A stretch of 64,000 bases of DNA, taken from positions 186,001 to 250,000 of the forward strand of contig NZ_JBPCZH010000001.1 in NCBI RefSeq assembly GCF_051251085.1, given 5' to 3'. This document shows positions 26,577 to 35,176 of the stretch, one piece after another. Each line of letters starts with the position of its first letter. Position 1 is the stretch's first letter. A program made the translations under genes and the position numbers. The notes under the pieces are model-generated. The model ran no database searches and was not told where the DNA came from. It saw only the letters and a program-made list of their open reading frames with translations. The DNA is from Cernens ardua. Its GTDB lineage: Bacteria > Pseudomonadota > Gammaproteobacteria > Pseudomonadales > Halomonadaceae.

Positions 26577-27301
26577 GGTACATGTTTCGCAGATGCATGA
26601 GCGTGCCCCAAGGGAGCACCGAAACCTTCCAGGGATGTCCATTGCGCAGGGCTATAACGTGCATCATGAGAGACTTTGAAAGAAGCGGTTTGAGCGTAAT
26701 CCAAAGCCAACGCGGGCAAGAAACTTGTGGGTAGTGGGAATACGCCCAATTGTTCTGCTATCCATAGTTTGATGACGCCCGCATGCGTGATCACGAGGAT
26801 ACGTTCAGCATGATGGGATGTGATAGATGTCCAAGCCCTGTTAATACGCTCACGAAAATCATGCAGGGACTCGCCCTGCGGGGGGATTGCATTTTCAGGA
26901 TCTGCCCAAAAGGCTGCCAAGGCATTCGGCGCTGTTTCATGTATGGACGCGATGGGTTTACCGTCCCATTCACCAAAATCCATTTCTGCCAAATCATCCA
27001 AAACGATCATGGGAACGTTCCATTGTTCGGATAAGGCTTGAGCACTGCTCTGACAACGTTGCAAAGGTGAAGTAAAAATGAGCTCAGGCGGTGTAAGGGT
27101 TTCTGCGCGCAATGCTATTTGACGGCGACCTGTATCACTCAAGGGGACATTCGTACGCCCCCTCAATATATCCCCTCTTTCACATGCCCCATGACGCAAG
27201 CATAGAATCTGTTGCACATGGGGGGAATCTGAAGATTTTCTATCAATATTCACCGCTGTGCTATTAGTGTTATCAATCTGAGGCTGGACATTATCTACCA
27301 T
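26570..27301 (-). CDS. cobC: Alpha-ribazole phosphatase-like histidine phosphatase CobC
   Basis: This 243-residue phosphoglycerate mutase-like protein has the catalytic motif CLRHGACERGDILRGRTNVP, Arg in TSPLQRCQSSA, the acid in EMDFGEWDG and the second His in VITHAGVI. It would remove the 5'-phosphate of alpha-ribazole phosphate (or of the cobalamin phosphate). The N-terminal 30 residues are an unusual polar extension. ATG 27301 overlaps the end of cobU by 11 bases and has GGGAGAG 7 bases upstream, so it is preferred over the frame start at 27403. Confidence 0.88.
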   Translation of the reverse strand: MVDNVQPQIDNTNSTAVNIDRKSSDSPHVQQILCLRHGACERGDILRGRTNVPLSDTGRRQIALRAETLTPPELIFTSPLQRCQSSAQALSEQWNVPMIVLDDLAEMDFGEWDGKPIASIHETAPNALAAFWADPENAIPPQGESLHDFRERINRAWTSITSHHAERILVITHAGVIKLWIAEQLGVFPLPTSFLPALALDYAQTASFKVSHDARYSPAQWTSLEGFGAPLGHAHASAKHVPC

Positions 27302-27818
27302 AAGTGGGCTCTCCCTTGAGGCATTGGGGTAACCCGGCAACGACCCACCAAACACGTTGTGCGTCCCGAGCAATGGCCTGATGTAGCCAGCCTGCTTCAT
27401 CAATAAATCGGCGGCTTAGTGCATTGTCGGGAACGACGCCCTGCCCGACTTCATTACTGACCAGTACCACGCGCCCGGTTACATTGTTAAGTACGTCGAG
27501 GAGTGCCGCACGTTTGTCTTCCACTGTTTCCGGGTCGGCCATTAATTGATTGGTTAACCATAACGTTAGACAGTCCACCAGAATCAGCTTGCCAGGATGA
27601 TCCAGAGCTTCGATGGCTTCAGCCAACAGCAAGGGGCACTCATGAATATGCCATTCTGCGCTACGTTGCTGTTGGTGACGTTCAATACGGGCTTTCATTT
27701 CATCGTCCCAGGCCTCAGCTGTGGCAATGTAGTGCAGCTCCAATCCACTTTCATGAGCAAGTGACTCCGCATGACGGCTTTTTCCCGAGCGTGCACCGCC
27801 CAAAACCAGCTCAAACAT
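27291..27818 (-). CDS. cobU: Adenosylcobinamide kinase / adenosylcobinamide-phosphate guanylyltransferase
   Basis: CobU phosphorylates adenosylcobinamide and then transfers GMP to it. The 175-residue protein starts MFELVLGGARSGKSRHAESL with the P-loop GGARSGKS. It continues with the HQQQRSAEWHIHECP segment (guanylylated His region), LVDCLTLWLTNQL, and VLVSNEVGQGVVP, all standard for CobU/CobP. ATG 27818 fits the family; ATG 27830 is four codons earlier and nearer the GAGAGGGA box. A perfect hairpin lies just upstream. Confidence 0.93.
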   Translation of the reverse strand: MFELVLGGARSGKSRHAESLAHESGLELHYIATAEAWDDEMKARIERHQQQRSAEWHIHECPLLLAEAIEALDHPGKLILVDCLTLWLTNQLMADPETVEDKRAALLDVLNNVTGRVVLVSNEVGQGVVPDNALSRRFIDEAGWLHQAIARDAQRVWWVVAGLPQCLKGEPTYGR

Positions 27819-27839
27819 AAAGACGTACATTCCCTCTCG

Positions 27840-27859
27840 CCAGCCGATGGCTCGGCTGG
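27840..27859. repeat. Perfect hairpin upstream of the cobU ribosome site
   Basis: CCAGCCGA and TCGGCTGG pair around a four-base loop. No U-run follows. In the minus-strand message it ends about 5 bases before GAGAGGGA, so it may shape cobU translation or protect the transcript end between cobS and cobU. Confidence 0.6.
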
Positions 27860-27945
27860 GCTGATATTCATCGCATTATTTTATCGGGCTGTATTATTTA
27901 GCCGTAAGATGGATCTGACCTGTTTGGTGGACAAGTCTAACCCAT

Positions 27946-28743
27946 TCAGGTGGCGTATAACTGAAACCAGACATAAATCATCAAATAACAGATTATTTCA
28001 GTGAGTTGTTGAGTCGCTCCTAACGTATCACCGGTATACCCTCCCAACCGTTGTAAAAACCAACGGCGCAGATAAATCACGGTGACCAGCGTTCCTATCA
28101 GACACAAAATACCTGCCCCCGGGCCGGAGGCAGCAATGGCAATGACAACAGCAGTCAGGGTAAAAATCAGAATATCCCTGGCAGCCGGTTTATCCTTGAA
28201 CGCCTGCATTTTACTGTCATCTATTCGTGCATAGGGAAGCAATGCCTGCATCAGAGGCGCAGCAAAGCGACTCATTGCACCGGCCGCAATCAAACCGATT
28301 TGAACGCCATCTACGAAGTCCGTCAGTGCAAGCAGTGCACAAAAACGGATGAGTAGGCTGGCGCTAATGGCAAGGCCGCCATAGCTGCCCAGCCGTGAAT
28401 CTTTCATGATTTCCAGACGCTTTTCGATGGTAAAGCCACCACCAATGCCATCCATGGTGTCAGCAAGCCCATCTTCGTGGAAACCACCGGTCAGAATGAT
28501 CCCCAGGGCAAGCGTCAACGAAATGCTTAGGAAGAGGGGAAAAATCCAGCTACAAACGCTAAAAAACAGGGCCAGTAATACACCGATCAAGGCGCCTGCC
28601 AAAGGAAAGTAGCGGCGGCATGATTGCAATTCATCGTGGGATGGCGACTGCGCGGGTACTTTCAGGCGTGTTAGAAATGATACCGCCAATAAAAACAGCC
28701 GCCATTGGTCTTTCAGTTCACTTGTCCAGTGGTGAGAATTCAT
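27946..28743 (-). CDS. cobS: Adenosylcobinamide-GDP ribazoletransferase (cobalamin synthase) CobS
   Basis: This membrane enzyme joins adenosylcobinamide-GDP with alpha-ribazole (phosphate). It has 265 residues and several helices. The CDP-alcohol-transferase-like active-site motif is GFHEDGLADTMDGIGGG, followed by EIMKDSRLGSYGG, with the metal-binding acids in place. Family segment SFLTRLKVP lies near the start. Its ATG overlaps the cobT stop by 4 bases. Note this is the nucleotide-loop CobS, not the chelatase subunit of the same name. Confidence 0.95.
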   Translation of the reverse strand: MNSHHWTSELKDQWRLFLLAVSFLTRLKVPAQSPSHDELQSCRRYFPLAGALIGVLLALFFSVCSWIFPLFLSISLTLALGIILTGGFHEDGLADTMDGIGGGFTIEKRLEIMKDSRLGSYGGLAISASLLIRFCALLALTDFVDGVQIGLIAAGAMSRFAAPLMQALLPYARIDDSKMQAFKDKPAARDILIFTLTAVVIAIAASGPGAGILCLIGTLVTVIYLRRWFLQRLGGYTGDTLGATQQLTEIICYLMIYVWFQLYAT

Positions 28744-29954
28744 AGTGAAATGCCTGCCTGTGTAAAACTGGCCATATCGTTGTAACAGGCCAGAGAAGAG
28801 CGCAACAGAGGGACCGCCAGTACAGCGCCCGTCCCTTCACCTATACGTAGTCCAAGGGTCATCAAGGGGCGTGCCTTAAGCCATTCAAGTAACAGAGCAT
28901 GCCCCTGCTCATCACTTTGATGACTGAAAATCAGATAATCGCGGACCTCGGGCACAAGCGTACATGCCAACAAGGCACATACGGATGAGACGAAGCCATC
29001 GATGACAATAGGCACCTGATGCTCAGCGGCGCCGATCATGGCGCCTGCCATTGTCACCAGTTCAAAGCCCCCGATATGTGCGGCAATTTTCAACGGATGT
29101 TGCTCTCGGCTTGACCCTATACGCGCCAGAGCGGCTTCCAACAATTGCTTCTTGTATTGTAAAGCAGCCTCAGAGACTCCCGTGCCGCGGCCGACACACT
29201 GCCCGATATCCAGCCCTGTCAACTCTGCCATAAGCGCTGCCGCGGCAGATGTGTTGCCGATGCCGATTTCACCGACACAGAGTAGGTCCATTCCTGCCAG
29301 ACAGCGTCTATGAGCCAGTGAACGTCCGTTTTCCAATCCTTGACACGCCTGCTCTAATGACATCGCATCGTCACGATGAATCGCTCCGGTGATATTCCCA
29401 AGTCGACAGTCGATCAGCTGTTTACCAGTCGATTCACTTATTGTTCCGATATGAAGGATTCCGCAGTCGACAACCTCTAGAGGGATATCTGCCTGTGCTG
29501 CGCAAACACTGACAGACGCACCGCCAGAAACAATGGTTTCAACCATCTGAGCTGTCACTTCACTGGATGCAATCGAAACACCCTCTGCCGCGATACCATG
29601 ATCTCCACCAAATATAAGTACTTGTGGCGCATTGAGAAAATTACCGGCTGGACGGGTCTGGATTGTGGCTTCTTCCGTTGATTTTGCATTGACCGCGTGT
29701 GCTCTGGCAAAAGCGCATGAGACCAACAGAGCGGCCAAAGGCTCAAGAACGCCCAATGCACCGGGGGGCTTGGTCTTGTGATCAATAATATGCCAAATTT
29801 GGGCGCGCTCTTTCTCCGGGACAAGGGTTGCCAGGGGAAGCACGCGGTGTTCAATCCGGCCTTTTACTCCCTTGCCTGTTCTTTCAGCAGAACATCCGTG
29901 TACCTCATCGGGCGTTTTTTTAAGATGTTCATGTATAGAGGTATTGGACGACAT
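28740..29954 (-). CDS. cobT: Nicotinate-nucleotide:DMB phosphoribosyltransferase CobT
   Basis: CobT transfers phosphoribose from nicotinate mononucleotide to dimethylbenzimidazole, making alpha-ribazole phosphate. The 404-residue protein carries the family signatures HKTKPPGALGVLEPLA, VLIFGGDHGIAAEGVS, GEIGIGNTSAAAALMA, and RIGEGTGAVLA with the catalytic Glu near the C-terminus. About 40 residues at the N-terminus (before HRVLPLATLV) are extra compared with S. enterica CobT, so the start may lie further in. It is first in the minus-strand arm; together with bluB it makes and activates the lower ligand. Confidence 0.93.
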   Translation of the reverse strand: MSSNTSIHEHLKKTPDEVHGCSAERTGKGVKGRIEHRVLPLATLVPEKERAQIWHIIDHKTKPPGALGVLEPLAALLVSCAFARAHAVNAKSTEEATIQTRPAGNFLNAPQVLIFGGDHGIAAEGVSIASSEVTAQMVETIVSGGASVSVCAAQADIPLEVVDCGILHIGTISESTGKQLIDCRLGNITGAIHRDDAMSLEQACQGLENGRSLAHRRCLAGMDLLCVGEIGIGNTSAAAALMAELTGLDIGQCVGRGTGVSEAALQYKKQLLEAALARIGSSREQHPLKIAAHIGGFELVTMAGAMIGAAEHQVPIVIDGFVSSVCALLACTLVPEVRDYLIFSHQSDEQGHALLLEWLKARPLMTLGLRIGEGTGAVLAVPLLRSSLACYNDMASFTQAGISL

Positions 29955-30179
29955 GCTGAAAACTCACCGAGTAGTGTGGAAGATGCAACCAGAACTTGGG
30001 GAAAATGGCCGATGCCTAGAAGGATAACGTCTGAAATGTCGGGAACATGAATACAATGTTTGACAACAGGAACCTTCAGGAACGCTATGATCCTCATGTT
30101 GACGAATAATAGCAATCGGACTTTTTGCATAAGCAGGATTGACGCCACTCTTTCATTCCCCCTACGATACTCCTTTAGC
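29955..30179. other. Divergent promoter region between the two cobalamin arms
   Basis: No gene is seen. It should contain the promoter for cobT-cobS-cobU-cobC-cbiB (minus strand) and the promoter for the riboswitch-led transcript (plus strand). I looked for and did not find a second B12-box element on the minus strand. Confidence 0.5.
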
Positions 30180-30422
30180 TTCAGGGTGCCCTCACCTCGT
30201 GTTCATTGGCATGTACGGCTGAGGGATAATCGGGAAAGTGATGAAAATTCACTACTGTCCCCGCAACGGTAATCGAGTGCGCAACACTAAACCACTGTGA
30301 CGCATTGTGCGATCTGGTTTTACCCTTTCTGGTGGATACACCAGGATCGACTTCGCTAATGCACATGGGAAGGGGTGTTGAGCTGGGCTTGACCCGCCTC
30401 GTAAGTCCGGAGACCGGCCCTG
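30180..30422 (+). promoter_or_regulatory. Cobalamin (AdoCbl) riboswitch
   Basis: The conserved core is present: ATAATCGGGAAAGTGATGAA, then ACTGTCCCCGCAACGGTAA, and the 3' B12-box AAGTCCGGAGACCGGCC (30403-30419). CAGGGTGCC at 30182 pairs with GGCCCTG at 30416 to close the outer helix. The peripheral region between the B12 core and the 3' box is long (about 120 bases), giving an aptamer of about 240 nt. It precedes the chlID-cobO-cobB-cobE genes and should lower their expression when adenosylcobalamin is plentiful. Confidence 0.95.
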
Positions 30423-30438
30423 ATCCGAATTTATGTGT

Positions 30439-30547
30439 CAACGCACGGGCCGATGCGTGATGCACACATGTTGCCTTGGAATATTCGTCGATTCCTGCCC
30501 TGCCGGACGCATTTAGCGTAAAGCATGGCATACATCGACGTGCGTTG
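30439..30547 (+). promoter_or_regulatory. Candidate riboswitch expression platform
   Basis: CAACGCACG (30439-30447) is complementary to CGTGCGTTG (30539-30547) over 9 bases. A competing local stem uses ACGCA (30441-30445) with TGCGT (30454-30458). The two cannot form together, as expected for a switching element between aptamer and coding region. No U-run terminator was seen, so control is more likely at translation. Confidence 0.4.
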
Positions 30548-30649
30548 GGGTGCGCCTGCAAACATCCGCGATGCTACCCGAGGTTGACCTGTCTGCGTTG
30601 TATCTGGCTCTGCCTTGACTAATTTATCAAGGTGGTGGTGATCAACCCC

Positions 30650-32998
30650 ATGAGCCAGCTTCCTACGTCCTCGCCAGATGGCGTCCGTTCCGTATCTGCT
30701 TCGGCTATGCGTTATCCCTTTGTGGCCGTTGTTGGGCAGCGACTTTTGAAACAGGCCCTGATCCTGGCAACGATTGATCCACGCCTGGGGGGCGTGTTGA
30801 TACAGGGCCCCCGAGGGATCGCCAAAACGACGCTTTCTCGTGGTTTGGCTGATCTTCTTCCTGATGCATCCGTCTCCGGGGATAGCCCCGCATTTGTTGA
30901 ACTCCCCCTTGGTACAACGGTTGACCGCCTGACAGGCTCCATTGATCTTCAACAGGTTCTAAAACATCAGAAAGTCGCCTTCACCCCCGGCCTTTTTCAC
31001 AAAGCCCATGAAGGCGTACTTTATATCGACGAAGTGAACCTTCTAGACGATACCCTGGTCGATTTATTGCTCGATGTAGCGGCGCATGGCGTGAACCGTG
31101 TTGAGCGTGAGGGGATAAGTCATGAACACGCTGCCCGCTTTGTTCTGATCGGTACAATGAATCCGGACGAGGGTGAGCTGCGACCACAGTTGAGTGACCG
31201 CTTTGGCCTTTCCGTCACGCTTGAGAGCCACATATCCATTGATGAACGGCTGGATATCGTTCAGCAGCGTATGGATTTCGATCAGGATCCCGAAGGCTTT
31301 ATCGCCCGCCATCAGCCAAGCACACGTCAATTGAAAGAACGCATCTCCAGGGCACTTGATCGCGTGCCCACGCTGACAATCAACAAAACATTGCAACGGG
31401 AGATTGCACGTCGTGCCATGAATGCTGGCGTGGAAGGCATTCGTGCGGATATTGCCTGGCGCCGAGCGGCATTGGCGCATGCCGCTTTTGACGAACAAAA
31501 TGAAGTCACCCTCGCGGATGTCGATGCCGTAGAGCCTCTGGTGCTTGGGCATCGTGCTGGTCGTCTTCCGCCCTCCTCTCCTTCCAGTGATGGTCAACAT
31601 AGAGAGCGACATTCATCTGGTCGTGAAGAATCGGCCACGGGTTCAAAACACGATGCCTTATCGACAGAGTCTCATGCGAGCAGCGCTGATCAAAATGATG
31701 CGCACAGGATGTCTGCAACGACTTCTACAGAGACTGACACGCGCCAAGGGCATGAAAATACGCCCTCCAAAACGCAAAGTTCGTTGCTCTCTTCTTCATA
31801 CAGAAGGACTCAACAAGGCAGGGATTTACGAGAAAAGCGCTCGCAGACACATTCATCTCTATCTGAAGCGACAACATCCAGAGCTATATCACCCAGAACG
31901 GCAGTAGATGGAAGAAATCAGCGCACAACATACGCTGATACTTCACAACACACTATTGATACCGACCAAACGGTAAATTCTCAACCATCACGGCCACCAG
32001 CGCATGCTGATAGTACCCTACAGCAGCCTACACATGATGGGGACGCCTCATTGCCTTCTTCATCCTCTACTGGTTCTGAATATGGACAACAGGGTGAAGG
32101 CGCTCATTTGACTGCCGACACCCGCTCACAACATTCACCAACAGGCGTGAATACTGATAATTCACCTACTCCGGCCGGTGTCATTCACCTGCGTAATTTC
32201 CAGCCAAATAAAGACGGGCTTATAAATCAGCGTAATGGACAATCCTTGTCTGCCATGAGGTTTTCTTCCCTTTCATTGCGTCCTCAGGGGGCAGGCAAGG
32301 CAAAACGCCGTATCGAATCAACCATTAAAGCAGTACAGGCAATGCAGATTGACTGGTTTGCCACGTTGAGTGATCGCCGAAATCACACTTTTCAGGCAAA
32401 TAGGGCTAAAGAAAATGCGTCAGCGTCCGATATATCTATCGACCGTTTTTCGTATCGAAACCAACCTTTGAGAATGCCCTTTATGACGCTAGTGATGTTG
32501 GATATTTCTGCTTCAACCCTGAGCCGTTCAGCCATTGATCTTGCAGCACAGGCAGTATTGCGTATCGCTGATGAATCAAGGCGTTTGGGCCATCAATTTG
32601 CCCTTTTGGTGTTTGGTAGAGGGGGATGTCGTTGGATATGCCGTGCACGGCGTGTGCCTGCAGAATTGCGTGCCTACCTGAAACAACAAAGAGTGGGCGG
32701 GGGTACCCCATTGGCAGAGGCCTTGCAATTGGGACGCCGGTTTCTTCATCAACGGCAACAACAATGTAAAGGGTTAGAGAGCCACAGCTGGCTGATTACC
32801 GATGGGCGTGCAGCCAGTGCTCCCGATGCCCCCCCATGGCCTGCCACACTGGACATTATTGACACTGAGCGAGGCAGGGTTCGACTGGGAAGAGCCAATA
32901 GGTGGGCTACGCAATTGGGGGCACGTTGTTGCCCACTGGAGCAATTCATGACATCAAGCCACGGTACGATGCAACACGTACGATGCAACACGTACTAG
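30650..32998 (+). CDS. Magnesium-chelatase-like AAA+/VWA fusion, probable cobaltochelatase partner of CobN
   Basis: This 782-residue ChlI-ChlD type fusion begins with an AAA+ module (about 20-300), with Walker A GPRGIAKTT, Walker B GVLYIDEVNLLDD and LIGTMNPDEGELRPQLSDRF. A 280-residue linker follows, very rich in Ser, Thr, His and Gln. The C-terminal VWA domain has MIDAS residues in DISASTLS and LITDGRA. In pseudomonads such a protein accompanies CobN in place of CobS/CobT, so it probably drives ATP-dependent Co2+ insertion. ATG 30650 is chosen; three GTG codons (30632-30640) precede it. Its last codons lie in a tandem repeat. Confidence 0.88.
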   Translation: MSQLPTSSPDGVRSVSASAMRYPFVAVVGQRLLKQALILATIDPRLGGVLIQGPRGIAKTTLSRGLADLLPDASVSGDSPAFVELPLGTTVDRLTGSIDLQQVLKHQKVAFTPGLFHKAHEGVLYIDEVNLLDDTLVDLLLDVAAHGVNRVEREGISHEHAARFVLIGTMNPDEGELRPQLSDRFGLSVTLESHISIDERLDIVQQRMDFDQDPEGFIARHQPSTRQLKERISRALDRVPTLTINKTLQREIARRAMNAGVEGIRADIAWRRAALAHAAFDEQNEVTLADVDAVEPLVLGHRAGRLPPSSPSSDGQHRERHSSGREESATGSKHDALSTESHASSADQNDAHRMSATTSTETDTRQGHENTPSKTQSSLLSSSYRRTQQGRDLREKRSQTHSSLSEATTSRAISPRTAVDGRNQRTTYADTSQHTIDTDQTVNSQPSRPPAHADSTLQQPTHDGDASLPSSSSTGSEYGQQGEGAHLTADTRSQHSPTGVNTDNSPTPAGVIHLRNFQPNKDGLINQRNGQSLSAMRFSSLSLRPQGAGKAKRRIESTIKAVQAMQIDWFATLSDRRNHTFQANRAKENASASDISIDRFSYRNQPLRMPFMTLVMLDISASTLSRSAIDLAAQAVLRIADESRRLGHQFALLVFGRGGCRWICRARRVPAELRAYLKQQRVGGGTPLAEALQLGRRFLHQRQQQCKGLESHSWLITDGRAASAPDAPPWPATLDIIDTERGRVRLGRANRWATQLGARCCPLEQFMTSSHGTMQHVRCNTY

Positions 32999-33006
32999 GC
33001 AACACG
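32965..33006. repeat. Three 14-bp tandem repeats spanning the chlID-type gene stop
   Basis: TACGATGCAACACG occurs at 32965 and 32979, then TACTAGGCAACACG at 32993. The third unit contains the TAG stop. The repeat encodes the last residues of the chelatase subunit (MQHVRCNTY), so these are probably not conserved. Confidence 0.8.
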
Positions 33007-33065
33007 GCACGGCTGACATCCACTGCCGTACTGGATACATAGGAGTGTGACGCCTGCGCTACTCA

Positions 33066-33125
33066 GGGAGACACCTCCCTTGCTAGCTGGCACGGATGCC
33101 TCGGGCATTCCCTCCTTTTTCTAAT
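33066..33125 (+). other. Intercistronic hairpins with short T-run before cobO
   Basis: GGGAG-ACAC-CTCCC (33066-33079) is followed by an imperfect GGATGCC/GGCATTCC stem (about 33094-33111) and CTCCTTTTT. This could be a weak terminator, attenuator or RNA-processing site between the chelatase gene and cobO. Confidence 0.35.
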
Positions 33126-33137
33126 AGGAATATGACC

Positions 33138-33782
33138 ATGACGACGATTGATTCGCCTATGGAGGCTGCCATTAAAACCGGATCGGCAGCAGAAGATGAA
33201 CGCTACCAGCGGCGTATGCAGGCTAAAAAGCGTGTCGTCGATGAGCGTATTGCCCATGCCCAGCAAGAACGTGGGGTACTGATTCTGTTGAAAGGTAATG
33301 GCAAGGGCAAAAGCAGCTCTGCTTTCGGCACATTGGCAAGAACGCTGGGTCATGGTCAGCGCGCTGGCATTATTCAATTTATCAAAGGGCGCCGAGAGAC
33401 AGGTGAACATCTTTTTTTCGCCGAACACCCTCGCGTGGATTTCCATGTGATGGGCCATGGCTTTAGCTGGGAAACACAGGACAAAGTCAAGGACCGTACC
33501 GCAGCTCGTGAGGCGTGGGCCATCGCAGAAAAACTGTTGTCGGACCCCGCTTATCATTTATTGGTATTCGATGAGCTCTCCTACATGTTGAAGTACGGGC
33601 ACTTGACGCCCTCAGAGGTGGTCACTGCTCTACAGGCTCGCCCTTCACATCAAAATGTCATTATTACCGGCCGAACAATGGATACTGCATTGACCGACAT
33701 CGCCGATACCATCAGTCACGTTCATGATGAAAGGCATGCCTTTCGCCAAGGGGTGAAAGCACAGGCAGGCATTGAATTCTGA
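33138..33782 (+). CDS. cobO: Cob(I)yrinic acid a,c-diamide adenosyltransferase CobO/BtuR
   Basis: This CobA-type corrinoid adenosyltransferase moves the 5'-deoxyadenosyl group of ATP to Co(I). The 214-residue protein has the inverted-type P-loop LLKGNGKGKSSSAFGTLAR, QFIKGRRETGE, the Walker B-like VFDELSYMLKYGHL and the end TGRTMDTALTDIADTISHV. ATG 33138 is preferred (AGG 9 bases upstream); ATG 33132 is two codons earlier. Its TGA overlaps the cobB ATG (TGATG), so the two are translationally coupled. Confidence 0.94.
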   Translation: MTTIDSPMEAAIKTGSAAEDERYQRRMQAKKRVVDERIAHAQQERGVLILLKGNGKGKSSSAFGTLARTLGHGQRAGIIQFIKGRRETGEHLFFAEHPRVDFHVMGHGFSWETQDKVKDRTAAREAWAIAEKLLSDPAYHLLVFDELSYMLKYGHLTPSEVVTALQARPSHQNVIITGRTMDTALTDIADTISHVHDERHAFRQGVKAQAGIEF

Positions 33783-35173
33783 TGAATCAGCCTTGTTATT
33801 GTCCCGCGCTATTTATCTCTGCGCCTGCATCGGGTCAGGGAAAGACGACCGTGACCGCGGCATTGGCCCGTTACCATACTGATCAAGGGCGTACTGTTCG
33901 TGTTTTCAAGATCGGGCCCGATTATCTGGACCCGTTGATTCTCCAACATGCCTCTGGATCGGAAGTCGAGCCACTGGACTTATGGATGATGGGAGAATCC
34001 GGTTGTCGCGAGGCTCTCTATAATGCTGCGCAACAGGCTGATCTGATATTGATTGAAGGCGCCATGGGCCTGTTCGATGGAACGCCCAGCAGTGCCGATG
34101 TGGCGATACGGTTCGGCATACCGGTCGTTGCTGTTATCAATGTGAAAGGAATGGCACAAAGCGTGGCCGCCCTCGCCTATGGGCTTACTCATTTCTGTGA
34201 CGATATTGATATTGCCGGTGTGGTAGCCAATCAGACAGGGAGTCCCCGCCATGCTGCCTTGATCGAAGCGGCCCTTTCCGGGGAGGCTCCTCTGCTGGCC
34301 ACCCTTCCCAGAGAAGACTCTTTGGCACTACCTGCACGGCACCTGGGGCTGATACCTCCGGATGAAGCACATTCGTTGGATGCTCAGATAGAGGCAGCAT
34401 CTGCATTACTGGCAAATTCGCCATTGGCTGAACTTCCGGGCGTTGTTCCCTTTTATGCCAGTGACATGGCTGAGCCGATTCCTCCTCTGCTTGAAGGGAC
34501 ACGTATAGCGATTGCGCGTGATGCAGCCTTTAGCTTTATCTATCCTGCCAATATCCGCTTATTGGAAAAGATGAGGGCAACACTGCGCTATTTTTCACCT
34601 CTGAAAGATACTCAGTTACCGGAAGCTGACGCATTGTGGTTTCCCGGGGGATATCCCGAGTTATACCTTGATGTTTTGGCGGCAAATAAGGCATTGGCAG
34701 CCGAGATACATCGCTTTCACCAGTCTGGTAAGCCGATATTGGCGGAATGTGGAGGAATGCTGTATCTACTTGAATCATTGACCAGTCTGGATGGAAAAAA
34801 ATACCCAATGTTGAACCTGATACAAGGGTATGGGGAGATGCATACTCGCTCCGGGTGTCAGGGGATGCAAAGTGCACCGTTACCCGAAGGTGTCATTCGT
34901 GGACATGCACACCATCGTTCACGCAGTTTTGCGATGCCAGCACCTATCGCCTATGGTCAGCGCCCCTCACACCCAGCCCCCGGTGAGGAAATCTATCGGG
35001 AAGGAAAAGTGACCGCCAGCTATATCCACCTGTTCTTTCCATCGAATCCCTATGCAGTCGCTCGGCTTTTCAGTTACGTCGATGAGCCGTTAACAAAACC
35101 GTCCACAGCGCTAAAAACGGCAACGATTATCACCAATAGTTCCCGTGAGGACTGTGATGATGGGCGGAATTGA
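33782..35173 (+). CDS. cobB: Cobyrinate / hydrogenobyrinate a,c-diamide synthase CobB
   Basis: CobB amidates side chains a and c using glutamine and ATP. The 463-residue protein opens with the dethiobiotin-synthetase-like P-loop SAPASGQGKTTVTAALARYH and FKIGPDYLDP. It continues with EGAMGLFDG and the C-terminal class I glutamine amidotransferase with AECGGMLYL (catalytic Cys) and ending SYIHLFFPSNPYA (His). The CobN-dependent pathway needs hydrogenobyrinic a,c-diamide as substrate, so cobB supplies the chelatase. Confidence 0.94.
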   Translation: MNQPCYCPALFISAPASGQGKTTVTAALARYHTDQGRTVRVFKIGPDYLDPLILQHASGSEVEPLDLWMMGESGCREALYNAAQQADLILIEGAMGLFDGTPSSADVAIRFGIPVVAVINVKGMAQSVAALAYGLTHFCDDIDIAGVVANQTGSPRHAALIEAALSGEAPLLATLPREDSLALPARHLGLIPPDEAHSLDAQIEAASALLANSPLAELPGVVPFYASDMAEPIPPLLEGTRIAIARDAAFSFIYPANIRLLEKMRATLRYFSPLKDTQLPEADALWFPGGYPELYLDVLAANKALAAEIHRFHQSGKPILAECGGMLYLLESLTSLDGKKYPMLNLIQGYGEMHTRSGCQGMQSAPLPEGVIRGHAHHRSRSFAMPAPIAYGQRPSHPAPGEEIYREGKVTASYIHLFFPSNPYAVARLFSYVDEPLTKPSTALKTATIITNSSREDCDDGRN

Positions 35174-35176
35174 AGC

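Noticed and set aside
31545..31907. 120-codon frame inside the chelatase linker
   Set aside because: It is a frame shadow of the low-complexity linker; the AAA+ and VWA parts on either side are in the other frame without interruption.
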